Assembly: GCA_946902985.2 (NCBI GenBank)
Contig: OX336389.2
Coordinates: 1,288,102,792-1,288,166,791, forward strand
Source of the DNA: Meconema thalassinum
Taxonomy: Eukaryota > Arthropoda > Insecta > Orthoptera > Tettigoniidae
Direction: 5' to 3'
DNA length: 64,000 nucleotides
The position numbers were made by a program, and so were the translations under genes. The notes below the pieces were generated by a model that was not told where the DNA came from, searched no databases, and worked only from the letters and a program-made list of their open reading frames with translations. Positions 32,907 through 44,781 of the stretch are shown in pieces; position 1 is the first letter of the stretch, and every line of letters starts with the position of its first letter.

Positions 32907-33014
32907 AGTGTTTGTGTCTTTTATTTGTATTTTTAATTGCTTCTGTGTGTTATTTTAGGACGACTTCAGAACTGTTGGAAACTATTTTGTAGAAATGCTA
33001 TTCTGTTTATTTAG

Positions 33015-33344
33015 AAATGAAAATCCACAGCCTGCTTCCAGTCTCCGACCGGGTCAGGAATGGAATGAATGAAACCCCTATCTAGCGGCGAGGATATGAA
33101 CTGTGCCGGCTGCCGAGGCCTGACGCACTCCTCTGGGGCAATGATTAAATGAATGACAGATGAAATGAAATGATAGTGGAGAGTGTTGCTGGAATGAAAT
33201 TTTGACAGGGAAAACCGGAGTACCCGGAGAAAAACCTGTCTGCCCCCGTTCTGTCCAGCACAGATCTCACATGGAGTGACCGGGATTTGAACCACGGACT
33301 CAGCGGTGAGAGGCCAGCGTGCTGCCGCCTAAGCCACGGAGGCT
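33015..33344 (-). mobile_element. tRNA-derived SINE (family D), copy 1
   Basis: On the minus strand it starts GCCTCCGTGGCTTAGGCGGC (box A) with GTGGTTCAAATCCC (box B), and ends near CTGTGGATTTTCATTTC. It is about 95% like the copy at 40504-40837. It lies in the pogo element; I did not find a clear target duplication. Confidence 0.9.
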
Positions 33345-33454
33345 CTTGATTGTAAATAGTTTTGAGTTTTTTTTTTTTTTTTTTTTAATTTTGTTCTTCA
33401 AAATCAGGGTGCGGGTCTTATTCAGGGGCTGGTCGTATTCGAGTAAATACGGTA

Positions 33455-34987
33455 GTTTGAATCATTACTGCATGCTAAATGCATATTTCCTTCAGTTAAT
33501 AAAAATGTACAGAAATCAGAAGTGAGTTGCGGCGAGTAGTTGAAAAGTGTAAAAAATTAATGGATTCTTTTATGCCTATAAATGCCTATTTTAGTCATTA
33601 TCACCTTTCCTTGTTTGTATCGCCCATTTAAATTACTAGAATCGTCTGCATCTCTCTCACTGCAAGGCAGTGCAGAGATTGGATACAGTCCATGGTAGAA
33701 TGTGGAAATGGATATTTTTCTGGAATGCTTGTACATCAGTATACATGGATTAGCAAGTATTGCTCTTGTACAGCTTGAGATTAGGAGATTTATGATTGTA
33801 TTAATTTTATACACTGCACTACTGCTGTTCATCTCTATTTGAACATTTTCAATTTTTGACTAAAACTTTGGATTTATCCCCAATGGCATGTATAATGACC
33901 ACAAATGGGATGGCATCAAAATGACTGGAATAAATGCCATGAAAATTCATATTTAAGTTGGGGTGCCCCTAAAATAAAACTAGGCTGCAAATAATGTATG
34001 CAGTATAAAGGGGAGTGGGGTTTAATAGAAAGCCTCAAATTCTGGGAGTATGGCAATTGCTCAATTCATATCCATCTCTTGACATTTAAGCTGTAGGCTC
34101 AGCCATGCCCGAAGATGGGTGCAAATTACTCAGCACTCCTGCTGCAATAAGGCGAGAAGTACATCCTTCTGACATGCAAGGCTTCCCAATCAACCAAGGT
34201 ATCTATCATCCACTTGGCACAGACCTAAACTCTGCTTCCTGCCAGGAGTAGGGTTGATCAATTCTCTTCACTGCTATATTATGTTTATTGCTGTTTCACC
34301 CTAAGTTCGCTGTTTTTTCTCAACAAAGAATGTGCTAAAATTGATTTCTTGCAATGGATTCCAATGTTAGTTAGTACGTAACTCGTCAGAGAGGGGATAT
34401 GATGTAGTAGTTGACATAAACTGCTTTCCTTTACTCTATGAACCCATCAGCGAGGGTCAATGAAAGCTAGTCATTTGTGTAGTGCAGTGTAAATTTGTTA
34501 AAATCTATGATTTGTATATTTATTTCATGGTGCTTAATCTTTAGGTTATTTTAAGTTTTTAAAATTAAAATTAACTGCCCAAGATAATTGGACTCTCGTT
34601 AACATGTTGTCCTTTTAAGGAATCAACCTGGAAATATTCAAGTCAGTACAGACCAAAAATGAGCCAATCTAATATGTTGACCAACAGAAAAACAATCTGT
34701 ACATACGATGTTGGACAAATTCATATCTCATGCAATGAAATAGTGTGTTTCTATGGATTCATCTTCCTCTTCTAGGTAGGATTCTTTGGCTCATTTTCTC
34801 TATTTATTCCCAATTGTACTTTATCTGTAGGTTAACAGAAAAACAGAATAAATTGCTTGAATTGCAGGATTGATTAATTGAATGATAAAGGTGATTTCAA
34901 TGTTGGTATTGTGTGATATAAATACATCTGGATCTGTGAATGGATCCATACTCTTGCATTCTTAACAGTCCATATTATGTTCTTTAG
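33455..34987. other. Intron 3 sequence without recognised features
   Basis: AT-rich, no convincing frame or repeat. It ends ATTATGTTCTTTAG before exon 4. Confidence 0.55.
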
Positions 34988-35192
34988 GAGTTCCGCAAAT
35001 TAAGTGTGAGTGGTTACCATATCATGCAAGAAGGCCAGATGTATTATTTAATAAAGGACAAACAAGGATCGTCTAGGAAAAAGAACAGTTCTTTGATTCC
35101 TCCTCTTGGGATTAAGAGTGTGTATCAACCTCATATGGATGACAATACTGAATTGTGGAATGATTTCCTTCGTTTGCCTGTTCCCATTTCAA
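34988..35192 (+). CDS. SZT2: SZT2 internal exon 4
   Basis: Enters in phase 0 after TTCTTTAG and leaves in phase 1 at TCAA|GTAAGT. It encodes EFRKLSVSGYHIMQEGQMYY, LIKDKQGSSRKK, a linker, and ELWNDFLRLPVPIS. EFR-x-L-x-x-x-G-x-x-x-x-x-x-x-x-YY/FF continues the conserved SZT2 block begun in exon 3. Confidence 0.9.
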
Positions 35193-36469
35193 GTAAGTGC
35201 AAGTCATATATAATTCTACCATAACTACAGTCGCAAAGTTTTCATTAAAATGACAAAAATGCAAGAAATACTTTAAAATCCTAATAACAACAGAAATGTT
35301 ATACAAATCACTATTCAACCCTCTAGTCTCTGTGGCCATACACAGTGTATCAAAGGGGAAATCCACCACTCTTGAGGGGGCTTACAACTTTCAAGTCATC
35401 AAGGTGTGTTCACAAGAAACTACCATAAGGGCTTATTCTGCTTCACTCATTGTGTGGTAGAGGGTGAGTTGTCATGGCATGTCAGAGTTTCATTTCTACA
35501 AAAGTGTACCAGTTACCGTTTGCTTGATTAGTTCTCTTGTTTTTCTATCGGCTTTGAATTCCTCCAGTGCAGGCTGTTCCATGCGAGCTGCTCGCCAGTG
35601 AGCAACTGAGTACTCACCACCTTGTGTGAGTAAACCTGCAATAAATGAAACTTCATTCAGAAGGAATATCCATCGATCAATACTTGTATATTTTTACACA
35701 ATTAAAATGGGAACATGTTTCGGACTTATACAGTCCTTCTTCAGCCCTGTACTATCAAGATTTTACAATCAATCCAAGCATGATGAGACATGACATCAAC
35801 ATAACACTAGTTATCCATGCTATATACATAAAAATAAATACAACCCTGAAAAAACAACACAAATTAAAATTGTTAAAAAACACACATTTAAACATTGTAG
35901 TATTTGATCTAAAGTTCACTTGTCATAGCGTGACGATGCTATAGTCCTGTTGAATACTTGACCACTTGAATTTCTTAAAACCAGACTTGAATAATAGTTG
36001 CACTTTCGAATGTGACATGTCCTATTGACAATGAAAATGGTTTCTTGCCCATGTGATTTCAGACGGAGGTTTCTTCTGTGTAAGAAGACTAAATATTTTC
36101 TTGCCGAGTGCCTATTGAAGCACGTCAATAAAGAAGAAAAATGGGCCCTTATTCTTGCTTATCTGAAGTTAGCTGTTTAATGTTGCCTGAGCCGAGGTCG
36201 CCCGTGGAGTGCTGCGGGAGCTATGACTCTGCAATATGGAGTTAAATACGGAAAAAGAAACCTGCAATATGCAATACAGCTCTGCTGTAGTGGCTGCCGT
36301 TACTAAGCGGTGGATACATCAAGACTGGCAGGAAACGCATAGACTTGTACTATGACCTTCACCCAGTGACGTATTGGCTATCACCCCCAGTCCCTCTCCA
36401 ACGGTACTCCGAGCATTACTGCTGAGTACTCACACGTACGCATACTCAAACTCGTGGATTTGGAACAGC
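35193..36469. other. Intron 4 sequence with a possible Penelope-like tail
   Basis: At 35696-35755 the minus strand reads CTGAAGAAGGACTGTATAAG, then TCCGAAACATGTTCC. This is a pattern common at Penelope-like and other retroelement ends, but no reverse transcriptase is near it. The rest shows nothing recognisable. Confidence 0.3.
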
Positions 36470-36830
36470 CTGCTCCAGTGTGTTCAACAGCACCTGCCTG
36501 TCTATTGAATCATATGCCTTTTTGAAATCAACGAAGGTTGTTTACAGTTTGTTTGGTTTTGCGAAGTTGTGAAATAGTTTTTAGATTTAGGATTTGTTCT
36601 GCACAAGATCTTTCTTTTCTGAATCCAGCCTGATATTCTCCAATTAGGAGGTCAGTTTTCATTTCTAATCTGTTGAGCAGGACCGTAGAGAAGATTTGTC
36701 GATGATTAGTAGCAGAGAAATCTCTCTCTAATTATTTAAATCAGATTTGTCTCCTTTCTTGTGAAGTGGGTGAATTAATGCATATTACCAATCTTTGGGA
36801 ATTATCTCGTCCTGATGATATAGCAAACGT
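36470..36830 (-). pseudogene. LINE reverse transcriptase remnant
   Basis: Minus frames read YQAGFRKERSCAEQI and, nearer 36500, TFVDFKKAYDSIDRQVLL (motif A), separated by frameshifts; a degenerate PKDWY is at 36820. Only RT motifs 2 and A remain. Confidence 0.65.
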
Positions 36831-36974
36831 TTTTGAGCACATTCTGTATTATAAGATTCATATTCGTAGTAAGGAAAAGCCCTCGTGATGTCAGCATGGC
36901 TCTATCCCTGACAAATCTGTTATTAGAAACTTGCTGGGTTTTATTTAAAAGGTTTACAATGCATTTTACACTGA

Positions 36975-37065
36975 TAGAAGAAGTGATGTAATATCCGTGG
37001 ATTTACAAAAGGCCATTGATAAGGTTGGCCATAAATCCTTCTGATAAAACTGCACTAGTTGAGTT
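36975..37065 (+). pseudogene. LINE motif-A remnant
   Basis: The plus strand reads DRRSDVISVDLQKAIDKVGH, like a LINE motif A block (VDLQKAFDKV), then stops. Too short to classify. Confidence 0.4.
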
Positions 37066-37529
37066 CATAAACCATTATTCCAATTGTTAAATAGTTATTG
37101 AAAATATAGAAAGCTGTTCTCCTGGTATGCCATAGAGCAGTGTTGCTCAACTGCCAGGCCATGGCCTGATACTGAACCCTGGGAAGAATTCTAAAGGGCT
37201 CCAGGATGATCTTGTAATAAGTGTTAACTACAGTGATATTGGTCATTAAAAATTAGGGATGTGACTTGCCTAAAATTTTTAAAATTCTACAGCATACTGA
37301 CCTTCTTAAAACTCAAGATTTGCAAAGCTTCTCTTGGGACAATGGATATTGTAGACGGTCATCACCAACCCTTCCTGCCTCCTAAATTTTGACATATTTA
37401 GCAATTTAACTTTACAGAATACAGGTAGAAACCCTGCAACAAACTTAGGACTTCCCAGGCCAAAATGTTCAAGACAAATCAGGGTTTATATGCTCCTGCT
37501 GAGAAGATGGGAGTGAAGACATTCAATGC

Positions 37530-38130
37530 CAAATCATCATCATCTTCTTTGCATTTTTCCATTTATGTGGGGTCTGCCTTCCTGCAATGATTCCTCCACT
37601 TCAATCGATCCATAGCGTCCCGGGGGCGGAGTTTAGCGAGCCGCATGTCATCTCTCACCCTATCCAGCCAGCGTGTTTGAGATCGCCCTCGAGGTCGAAT
37701 ACCCTCCACATTCAGTTGAAGGGCAGTCTTAGCAACTGAGGTTTCACTGCTACGGAGCACATGTCCATACCACCGCAGACGTGATTCACGCATTTTCTCT
37801 GTGATTGGGGCAACCTTGAAATCCTTCCGCATAGCATCATTACTAATATGGTCCAGTCGAGTCAAGCCATTGGACCACCGCAAGATCTTCATTTCCATTG
37901 CATACATTTTCCATCACAAGCTGCTGGTAGCGCCTGTTCGTACTTCGATGTTGTAGGCCAGCATTCAGATCCATAAAGGGCCACCGGTCTAATCACTGTG
38001 CGATATACTTTAGATTTCAGATGCAATGGAATTTTCTTATCGCATAGGACTCCAGTAACTTGGCGCCATTTCATCCATGCGGCAGTGACTCTTGTTTTGA
38101 CATCAGGAATCGTGCTGCAGTCTGAGGTGA
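37530..38130 (-). pseudogene. RTE-type LINE, 5'-truncated C-terminal fragment
   Basis: Minus frames read MKWRQVTGVLCDKKIPLHLK, SKVYRTVIRPVALYGSECW, a frameshift, then MKILRWSNGLTRLD, ESRLRWYGHVLRSS and PRGRSQTRWLDRVRDDM. This is the usual end of an RTE-like protein. The tail GATGATGATTTGG is at 37532-37545. Its right boundary is uncertain. Confidence 0.82.
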
Positions 38131-38365
38131 TATTTCCTTATTATTACCCAGTTCCAAGAAAACGAACAAATCAACAAGCATTTCATTTTGTATTCACTCA
38201 CCAAACGTTGGTCTAACTGAGCGTCACTAGGATTGTGTGTGCGTGTTCTTGTTCATCGAGACTTTGTGACGTGGGTACAGAGTATTGCTATTTTTATTAC
38301 TTACCTTATAACATTAATTTTTATCATGAATAGTGATACAATATTGTGTGTTTTACCCTCTTCAG

Positions 38366-38452
38366 ACCAGGCTAAAAGCAATTGTGATCTCAAGGATGCA
38401 CAGAGTAGGGAGAAATGTAATGGTACATCAAAGAAGAAATCAACATTCATTC
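38366..38452 (+). CDS. SZT2: SZT2 internal exon 5
   Basis: A small phase 1-1 exon between ACCCTCTTCAG and TTC|GTAAGT. It encodes NQAKSNCDLKDAQSREKCNG followed by TSKKKSTFI, a polar linker in a region where SZT2 is poorly conserved. It is supported by matching phase on both sides and good splice signals rather than by similarity. Confidence 0.72.
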
Positions 38453-39590
38453 GTAAGTACAGTGGCATCTACTTAAAATTTGACTTCACACAGTGCCCTG
38501 ATGGAACAGTTACCAAATCCTCAGTGTGTGATTTGTGCTACTGGTCTTGGTCGTGAAGCCATGAAACCACTACAACTAATCCGAAATTGGACCATCGAAC
38601 ATTCTGAGTTAGATTAGATATTGAGATTCTTTGGACGTAAAAGAGGTGCTCCCAAAATGGAAGATAATTATTTAACAAGCTTTAGGCCCTACTGTGTTTT
38701 GGAAATCATCTTATTCAGGCTTGTATGTTTGGGGCTGCAGCTTCCCCCAAAAGGCCCCTGAAATCGCGAGAAAAATTTAAAACTTTTAAAACAACTGTAA
38801 TATTTTCTTCAGATTTTGATAGCATTTCACTTTTAAGACATAATATTTGTCTTGTAAATTTGGTCAAGACCTATAACTTGTAAGACAATGCCAGACTATA
38901 CTCTGTAAGCTGGGAGATAGTTCTCGTCTCGCCATGTGGTCTGAGAACAAGGTTGCCAAACTGTACAAGCCAGAGATTCAGCTGACCAGGCACTGAAGCA
39001 CGTGGGCTGTAATATTGCAACGCAGAGTATTATGCCATCAACTATGCTAACATGGATTGGTCTAGAGCAGCCGCGGCTCGTGGTGTTGGAGCTGGGGAAG
39101 GCTCAGCACGTAGTGGCAAAATGCTGGTATAACGCATTATACGACACCCACATACACGGCTGCAGGATGTTTAATTTCACGGTGAAAGGTGGGGAAGCTC
39201 GGAACAGACTTCTTGTTGACAAACAGATTGGCACCATTATGTTATTTTATGAAGCATTTTTTTCCCTAATTAAAATGAATTTACTTACCTAGTTTCAACA
39301 TTCAGGAAGAGGCAATGCATTCCATTTCTAATTTAACCTACTCCCCATTCTAATTAGTCCCGATCAGAGGAGTCTGTTTCACGGTTGTACACTACCAAAC
39401 AATCGCAATTTACTTAGAAAACACTGTGCCGACCAGCTAGAACTGTAAGGAAATTGATCTGTAACATAGTCCGAAAGTGAACCCGATCTTGCGGGATAAA
39501 TGGAAACACATAAACACAATTGTAGATATTAAGAGCAGTGAAGCTACTTGCTATTACTTTACATAAACACATGACCTACCCAATTCATAA
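38453..39590. other. Intron 5, first part
   Basis: No convincing gene. The open frame at 39002-39292 is not like any family I know and probably comes from an old repeat. Confidence 0.4.
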
Positions 39591-39599
39591 GTTTGTAAG

Positions 39600-39835
39600 T
39601 GAAGTCTGCCCTCCTCTCCTTTAGAGCTGCAAAGTGGTTAATGACAAGCTCATTGAAGTTCGGTGACACCAACAATTCCTTCTCTGTGGAACACATTGCA
39701 AGTGCATAGTCGGCCTTCCTTCATTGTGTTTCGTAAAAATGTTTTCACTCGTTTTAGGGTAGAGAAACACCGCTCTGCCTCTCATGTGACCCTTCACAAT
39801 CAGCCTAGTTTCATGGTCGAGATTTTTGCCCGATA
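39600..39835 (-). pseudogene. hAT transposase dimerisation-region remnant
   Basis: A minus frame reads AERCFSTLKRVKTFLRNTMK and EGRLCTCNVFHREGIV, which resembles the hAT C-terminal block (ERxFSxLKRIKTxLRxTMxxxRL). No other part of this transposase is clear. It lies just left of a different hAT element on the other strand. Confidence 0.65.
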
Positions 39836-40194
39836 TGCTACTAACTGAATCCATTGTCTTGTAGACATATACTTACCACTACTGTATCTAGGGTTGACAG
39901 ACGTTCCGTATTACCCGGGACAATTCCGTTGTTTCTTGTTTTGTTCCGCATTCCGTTTTAATCTTTAACGGAACGCCAAATATTCCGTTTTTTGGTTAAT
40001 TTGATATATTCAATTTTGCACCAATTTTCAAATGTCCCGCTTCAGAATTGATTGTAATATCTAGCTTGTTTTCTGGTGATACAGGTGCAAGTTTGAAAGA
40101 GAAAATGATTTCTATGTCTGTGTCAGATGGGTACATGTTATAGATTTATTAGGGGCAACAAAATTAAGGAGTATCATAGTCCTTGTGTAGTTAA

Positions 40195-40370
40195 TACTCA
40201 GCATTTTCCCCTCCAATGCATTTACGGAGCGAGTTTTTTCTGTCATGAATATCAAATGGAGAGATTATACCAACAGAAGCTCCATTAGTTTGATAAAACA
40301 AGAATTGTTCACATATTACAATTATGACGAAAATTGTAGTGAATTTTATCAGAAGGTACTTACGTACAAA
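40195..40370 (+). pseudogene. hAT transposase C-terminal remnant
   Basis: The plus strand reads SIFPSNAFTERVFSVMNIKW and RDYTNRSSISLIKQELFTYY with no stop, close to the hAT dimerisation block (SNAxxERVFSxMNxxWxDxRNRxS). The catalytic region is missing. Confidence 0.75.
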
Positions 40371-40503
40371 TGAAAAGTCCTTGCAAAGTGTCGTTCAAAT
40401 GAAAAGCATTTGTAAGTTGCTGGTGTCATAGGCCTATACGATATGGCAGCAATATCTAGTTGTAATTTTGTGTATTTGATTATGTAATGCTTATTTAATA
40501 CAT

Positions 40504-40837
40504 GAAAAATGAAAATCCACAGCCTGCTTCCAGTCTCCGACCGGGTCAGGAATGGAATGAATGAAGCCCCCAACTAGCGGCGAGGATATGAACTGTGCCG
40601 GCTGCCGAGGCCTGACGCACTCCTCTGGGGCAATGATTAAATGAATGACAGATGAAATGAAATGATAGTGGAGAGTGTTGCTGGAATGAAATTTTGACAG
40701 GGAAAACCGGAGTACCCGGAGAAAAACCTGTCTGCCTCCGTTTTGTCCAGCACAGATCTCACATGGAGTGACCGGGATTTGAACCACGGACCCAGCGGTG
40801 AGAGGCCGACGTGCTGCCGCCTAAGCCACGGAGGCTT
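40504..40837 (-). mobile_element. tRNA-derived SINE (family D), copy 2
   Basis: Flanked by a perfect 13-bp duplication TTATTTAATACAT (40491-40503 and 40838-40850). Same head and body as 33015-33344, with box B GTGGTTCAAATCCC on the minus strand. Confidence 0.95.
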
Positions 40838-40956
40838 TTATTTAATACATATGTGTATTATTTATTACGTTTGACGACCTTGATTTAAAAAATGCAATGT
40901 TTTGGGACGTGTGTTCCGTTTTTCCATTCTTCAAATCTGGCAACCCTAATTGTAGC

Positions 40957-42440
40957 CCATAACACGCAAATTAAGACTTGCCACTGACAAACAACATAAT
41001 TAATGAACTAATTAATTTACACCAACGATTTTAACTCGAGAACACTTGTTTACAAATCACAGAATCTACGGCGGCAGATTTTAAACAGAATACTTCCCGT
41101 AAGTCTCGGTAGATGGTTCTGCTACCCCTTGCCACCTCATGGTGCTATCTGGCGGAAATATTTTAGTTATTATACTTTAAGGGATACCACATGAGTTCTC
41201 AATAAAGAATATCACGTATTAGTCATCTAACTGTTTTTGGTAACTTGTCAATTATTAATCCTTCGGAGAGTGAAAGAGGGAAAGTGTAATCTTTCATGAG
41301 AGTGGTTTGAGTAGCCTTGAACAACTTTGAATGCATTCCACAGAATAAGAACATCCTGTTGTCGTTGGCAAGCCTGGCTTAGGCTGTAGTCGCCTGAGCC
41401 TTCAGCGATACAATTGAAACGAATGGAGCTTTCATAACCACGCCCCCCATCCCTGTTACATAGGAAGGAATAGGGCATCTAAGGCGCAGCCTAACGGTGC
41501 TACTATCCATCTGAAAAACATTCTTTATCAACAGTTCCAAATATATTGACTCGTGACTGAATGGATTGAGTGAAATTTATAAATGTTTCCAATCAATATA
41601 AATTATAAATTCCTCAATTAAATATGTATAATTATAGAATCTTTCAAGAGAGGCTCCACCTAAGAGCCTTTAATGACCAGCCGCACCTGGTCTAGAGGCA
41701 GAGGGGTGCTGACTGACATGGAATTTCCGGCCAAATGTCAATCCCTTTCTCCAAGCATACAGAGTATAAATTTGAATATTTTTACCAGCACCAGACCGCA
41801 GAATATTTCAAAATGAAATTGTGGGGCCCTGGTTTAGTAAAGGTTGAGAAACACTGTGATAACGGTACTATTTTTGGCCTCTACTATTTCATGACATGAG
41901 AACCAGGAGGTTCTATCTGACTTAAGGAAATTTTTCAGATAGTTTTTTAAGTTTTAAGATTTTTCTAGCCTTATCCGATTATGTATAAGGAAGGCAGCAC
42001 AAATGAAGTATGCACTGTATACTTTCTTTGTTACAAAGTGAAGTGTAACTCCTTCACTAGGCCTTCCATACTTCTTGTATGATCTATGGTAAATAAATAA
42101 TGATAATACAGTAACTTTATTATAAAATATTTTTCATAACATTTATGAATTATATTTTTAAAATTAGCTGGAACCTTTTGTTTCTGAAAACCACATCCTC
42201 TTATTTCAAAATGCTATAGTACTCAACATCCCCTGAAACATACTTTTTATGCCTTCTCCCCAGGGGCTGACAACTAGTGGAATGTCGGTTGGCAACCACA
42301 GGACCCTATCTGAGCATAGCATTGCTTCCTCTTACTTGTGGCGGGCTCCTCTCTGTCATCATTCCTGTCAACCTCCCTTAGTCAACGGTATTAGAGTATC
42401 TGAGCCCTGGGGTGTATTTCATGTTCCCGCCTTAATTGAG
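40957..42440. other. Intron 5, middle part without recognised genes
   Basis: AT-rich; GTTGAGAAACACTG at 41843-41856 looks like a hAT end, but I could not pair it with a complete element. Confidence 0.4.
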
Positions 42441-42449
42441 TCTTGTCTT

Positions 42450-42700
42450 GTGTTTCCTGACACCCACATCCTTCGTGGGGCGAGTCATATTTTTTTCCCC
42501 ACAGTATTTCCTGCCTACTGTAAGAGACCCTAATGGGGGTAGGATGTGTGTAACCCTGCCACGCACAGTGCACTTTGGATGGAGTTACATCCTCAAGGAC
42601 TCAAAGCTTGGGGTAGGCAACCTGAGGAATTCCCGAGCTAGGTCAATTTTTGCCCTGTTTGCAGTGACTTTGGGATGGACGTTCTCCTCTTTCCCTTTCC
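42450..42700 (+). mobile_element. Diverged trace of a LOA-type LINE 5' leader
   Basis: CCCACATCC, CACAGTATTTCCTGCCTACT and GTAAGAGACCCTAATGGGGG resemble the leader modules at 23926-24130. It lies alone, with no coding part seen. Confidence 0.4.
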
Positions 42701-42982
42701 TATCTGCCTTTTTTTTCAATTCCCTCAATCCTCATTCTCTGATGGTTGAGGGCATTACTTTCCATCCCCCTTTTTTCCTTTATTCATTTATTGTTTCTTC
42801 CATTTCTTCTAGTTTGTAAGTTAGCTATAAGTCCTTCACATTCCTCTATGTGAAGGTCAAACATTACGTCAATTTAAGAATGCTACATTATACACTTTAT
42901 TTATTCTGGCCCGACAATGGTGGGATTCAGCACAAGGAAATGTTGCTGTGTTTCTTGATGATATCCTTGTTTTGTTTATTAC

Positions 42983-43720
42983 TAGCTATACCCAGCATGT
43001 GTTGCAATGCCAATCAAAGACAGATAGATAGAAAGAAAGGAGGATAATAATAATGTTATTGGTTTTACAAACTTGAGTTCAGTTTTAAGAACCCCGGCCA
43101 AAAACCGTGGCAATCACTGTATTGGAATAGACAGCAATACCAGATAACACGGCAGGCTGCTGACAGTCTCCTCATGTCACCTCGCGATGAATCAGCAAGC
43201 TAATCTCACACCTGGCATTGCTGTGTGATAAGTATACAGATTGTGCAATTGGGTTACTGTGGAATTTAAGGTTTCCTGTCAAGTCCTTCACCCTTTTGTG
43301 TTACATAAATGATTTGTACCGGCTGTGGTGGCCGAGAGTGCTAAAGCGCTACCTCGTGCCTCACTGGCATCGGGAGACCGTGGGTTCGAATCCCACCACG
43401 GCCGCCCTGAAAATGGTTTTCGTGGTTTCCCATTTTCACCACCAGGCAAATGCTGGGACGGTTCCTTTCAATAGGTCCACGCCCGATTTCCTTCCAATAT
43501 CACTTCCCTGACCCGTCCTGAAAAGAAAAGTACATGGCCATTGGCTGCATTAATAAAATTATAAATGATTTGTAGCTAGAAACCTTCCCTGGAATGCACA
43601 CAACAACTTACCCAGGTTTCATCGCAATCGGATGAATGGTATATGAACGCATAGGGGGCATACAGACAGACAGACAAACTATCACGTAACATTGATTTTT
43701 ATATACAGTATATTTATTAT
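42983..43720 (+). mobile_element. Unclassified retroposon (ACTAGC start), with SINEs inside
   Basis: It starts ACTAGCTATACCCAGCATGT and continues, after removing the SINE at 43319-43560, through GGAATGCACACAACAACTTA, CCCAGGTTTCATCGCAATCG and CAGACAGACAGACAAAC to TTTTTATATACAGTATA. This is a layout common in insect short retroposons. Near 43046-43100 a truncated family-B SINE end (AATAATAATGTTATTGGTTT) is also inserted. Confidence 0.5.
43319..43560 (+). mobile_element. tRNA-derived SINE (family A), intact copy
   Basis: Flanked by a perfect 14-bp duplication ATAAATGATTTGTA (43305-43318 and 43561-43574). The head has box A (GGTGGCCGAGAG) and a perfect box B GGTTCGAATCC; then comes the core CCAGGCAAATGCTGGGACGG. 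Confidence 0.95.
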
Positions 43721-44156
43721 TATTATTATTATCATTATTATTAGTTTTTTTTTAATTTTATAACAATATTTTTGTAGCAAAACCGTCCACAAGTTTCTTA
43801 TATCTTACATCTTCGGCGTTTTCCTTTTTTTGAAGTGCAGAATGTTTTGGTTGATAAGTAGTGATTTCAAGGAGAGAGAAAAGTAACACATTGTAACTTT
43901 TTCATTGTTAAAGTAATGTCAATTCTCTTAACCACTGCTTTCATCTGTGTCACTGTTCTATTCTTCTAATATTTGTATTATTTTAGGTAGAGATGCTGCC
44001 ATTTTAAAAGAAAATAAATGTTTGAAGCTCATATTATTAAAACTAATAAGAGATAGAGCTAAAATAATAATTGAACATAAACAAATAAAACAGTGTATTG
44101 TTCTTGATGTGTATGATTTTGGTGCAACTGAGCACTGTTCTATTTTTATTTTCAAG
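43721..44156. other. Intron 5 end
   Basis: Holds an ATT microsatellite (43708-43742). An AG at 43986 gives an open frame but it does not continue in phase; the real acceptor is TTTTATTTTCAAG ending at 44156. Confidence 0.55.
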
Positions 44157-44490
44157 GTGACGATAATGGAGCAGTTCAAAGTAACACTAACACCACAATG
44201 GAAACTTGTGCCAGTGAGGATGATCCTAGACCAACATTCCTGACTCCCGTGGCCAGGAGATATCGATTACAGGGTGTGGCTGAGGTATCAGCTAAGGTTC
44301 CAGACGATAGTGATTCGGATGAAGAGACTCCCAGCCACTTGAAACGACGGAAAGATAAAAGGAGTAGTCTAAGTAAAGGCCGAGTGGAGCAGTGGACTTG
44401 CAACGAACCAGGCACTACACAGGAACCTCAGCCCATCATGGCGTCGCCATCTCTGTCAGTGGGCTTAGGTTCTAACGACTGCCCGCGGAG
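44157..44490 (+). CDS. SZT2: SZT2 internal exon 6
   Basis: Enters in phase 1 (C|GT gives Arg) after TTTTCAAG and leaves in phase 2 at CGGAG|GTACTA. It encodes DDNGAVQSNTNTTMETCASE, DDPRPTFLTPVARRYRLQG, VPDDSDSDEETPSHLKRRK and a Ser/Pro-rich end. This is the long, weakly conserved acidic and basic linker of SZT2. No family domain is visible, so support comes from phase, splice sites and position. Confidence 0.8.
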
Positions 44491-44572
44491 GTACTATGAC
44501 TTGATATGTATCACTGTATTGTTGTTGGAGTTCAAATCTTCTGTTGTAAAGCACATACATAAATGTTGACAG

Positions 44573-44781
44573 GTCTAAACCTGACGATGGGACTTGTCCA
44601 CCCCTCAAGCGTAGCCAGAGTTGTAGTGTTGCTTCGGGGAAGCGTGAAGATATACTCGAGCGTGAGGCATCACCGACAAGGTGGGGTGCTGTCATGGCGT
44701 GGCAGAGGCGACAACAAGGCACTCCAGGTCATCGGAGTGAGGTTTCTAGTTTGGTGGAGAGTGGACATGGTACAGAGGATG
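44573..44781 (+). CDS. SZT2: SZT2 internal exon 7
   Basis: Follows an 82-bp intron, the only short one. It enters in phase 2 after GTTGACAG and leaves in phase 1 at GATG|GTAAGT. It encodes SKPDDGTCPPLKRSQSCSVA, SGKREDILEREASPTRWGAV and a Gln/Arg-rich stretch ending SLVESGHGTED, a linker just before the conserved GYEG-DS-S motif of the next exon. RSQSCS is a possible phosphorylation cluster. Confidence 0.82.

Larger units (their letters stand above)
32222..33454 (+). mobile_element. pogo-type DNA transposon, internally deleted, with a SINE inside
   Basis: Ends are TACCGTATATACTCGAATA and, at the right, TATTCGAGTAAATACGGTA, matching inverted repeats with a TA target. The body has remnants of a transposase (32457-32906) and a SINE (33015-33344). 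The sequence GGGTGCGGGTCTTATT occurs near both ends, in direct orientation. It lies 49 bp after the exon 3 donor. Confidence 0.88.
39889..40948 (+). mobile_element. hAT DNA transposon with nested SINE
   Basis: Ends TAGGGTTGACAGA and TCTGGCAACCCTA are inverted repeats. The flanks ACTGTATC (39881-39888) and ATTGTAGC (40949-40956) look like an 8-bp duplication with two changes, as expected for hAT. A transposase end is at 40195-40370, and a SINE is at 40504-40837. Confidence 0.82.

Noticed and set aside
35696..35755. Hammerhead-like CTGAAGA...GAAAC sequence on the minus strand
   Set aside because: Stem II has an extra base and I find no cleavage strand with matching stems I and III.
37138..41856. 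One large hAT element with CAGTGTTGCTCAAC and GTTGAGAAACACTG ends
   Set aside because: It would contain SZT2 exon 5, its 8-bp flanks do not match, and the inner sequences are unrelated; the ends are more likely from separate old elements.
43987..44150. Possible extra SZT2 exon after the AG at 43986
   Set aside because: It is open but reads in a frame that cannot join exon 6, which already follows exon 5 in phase from 44157.
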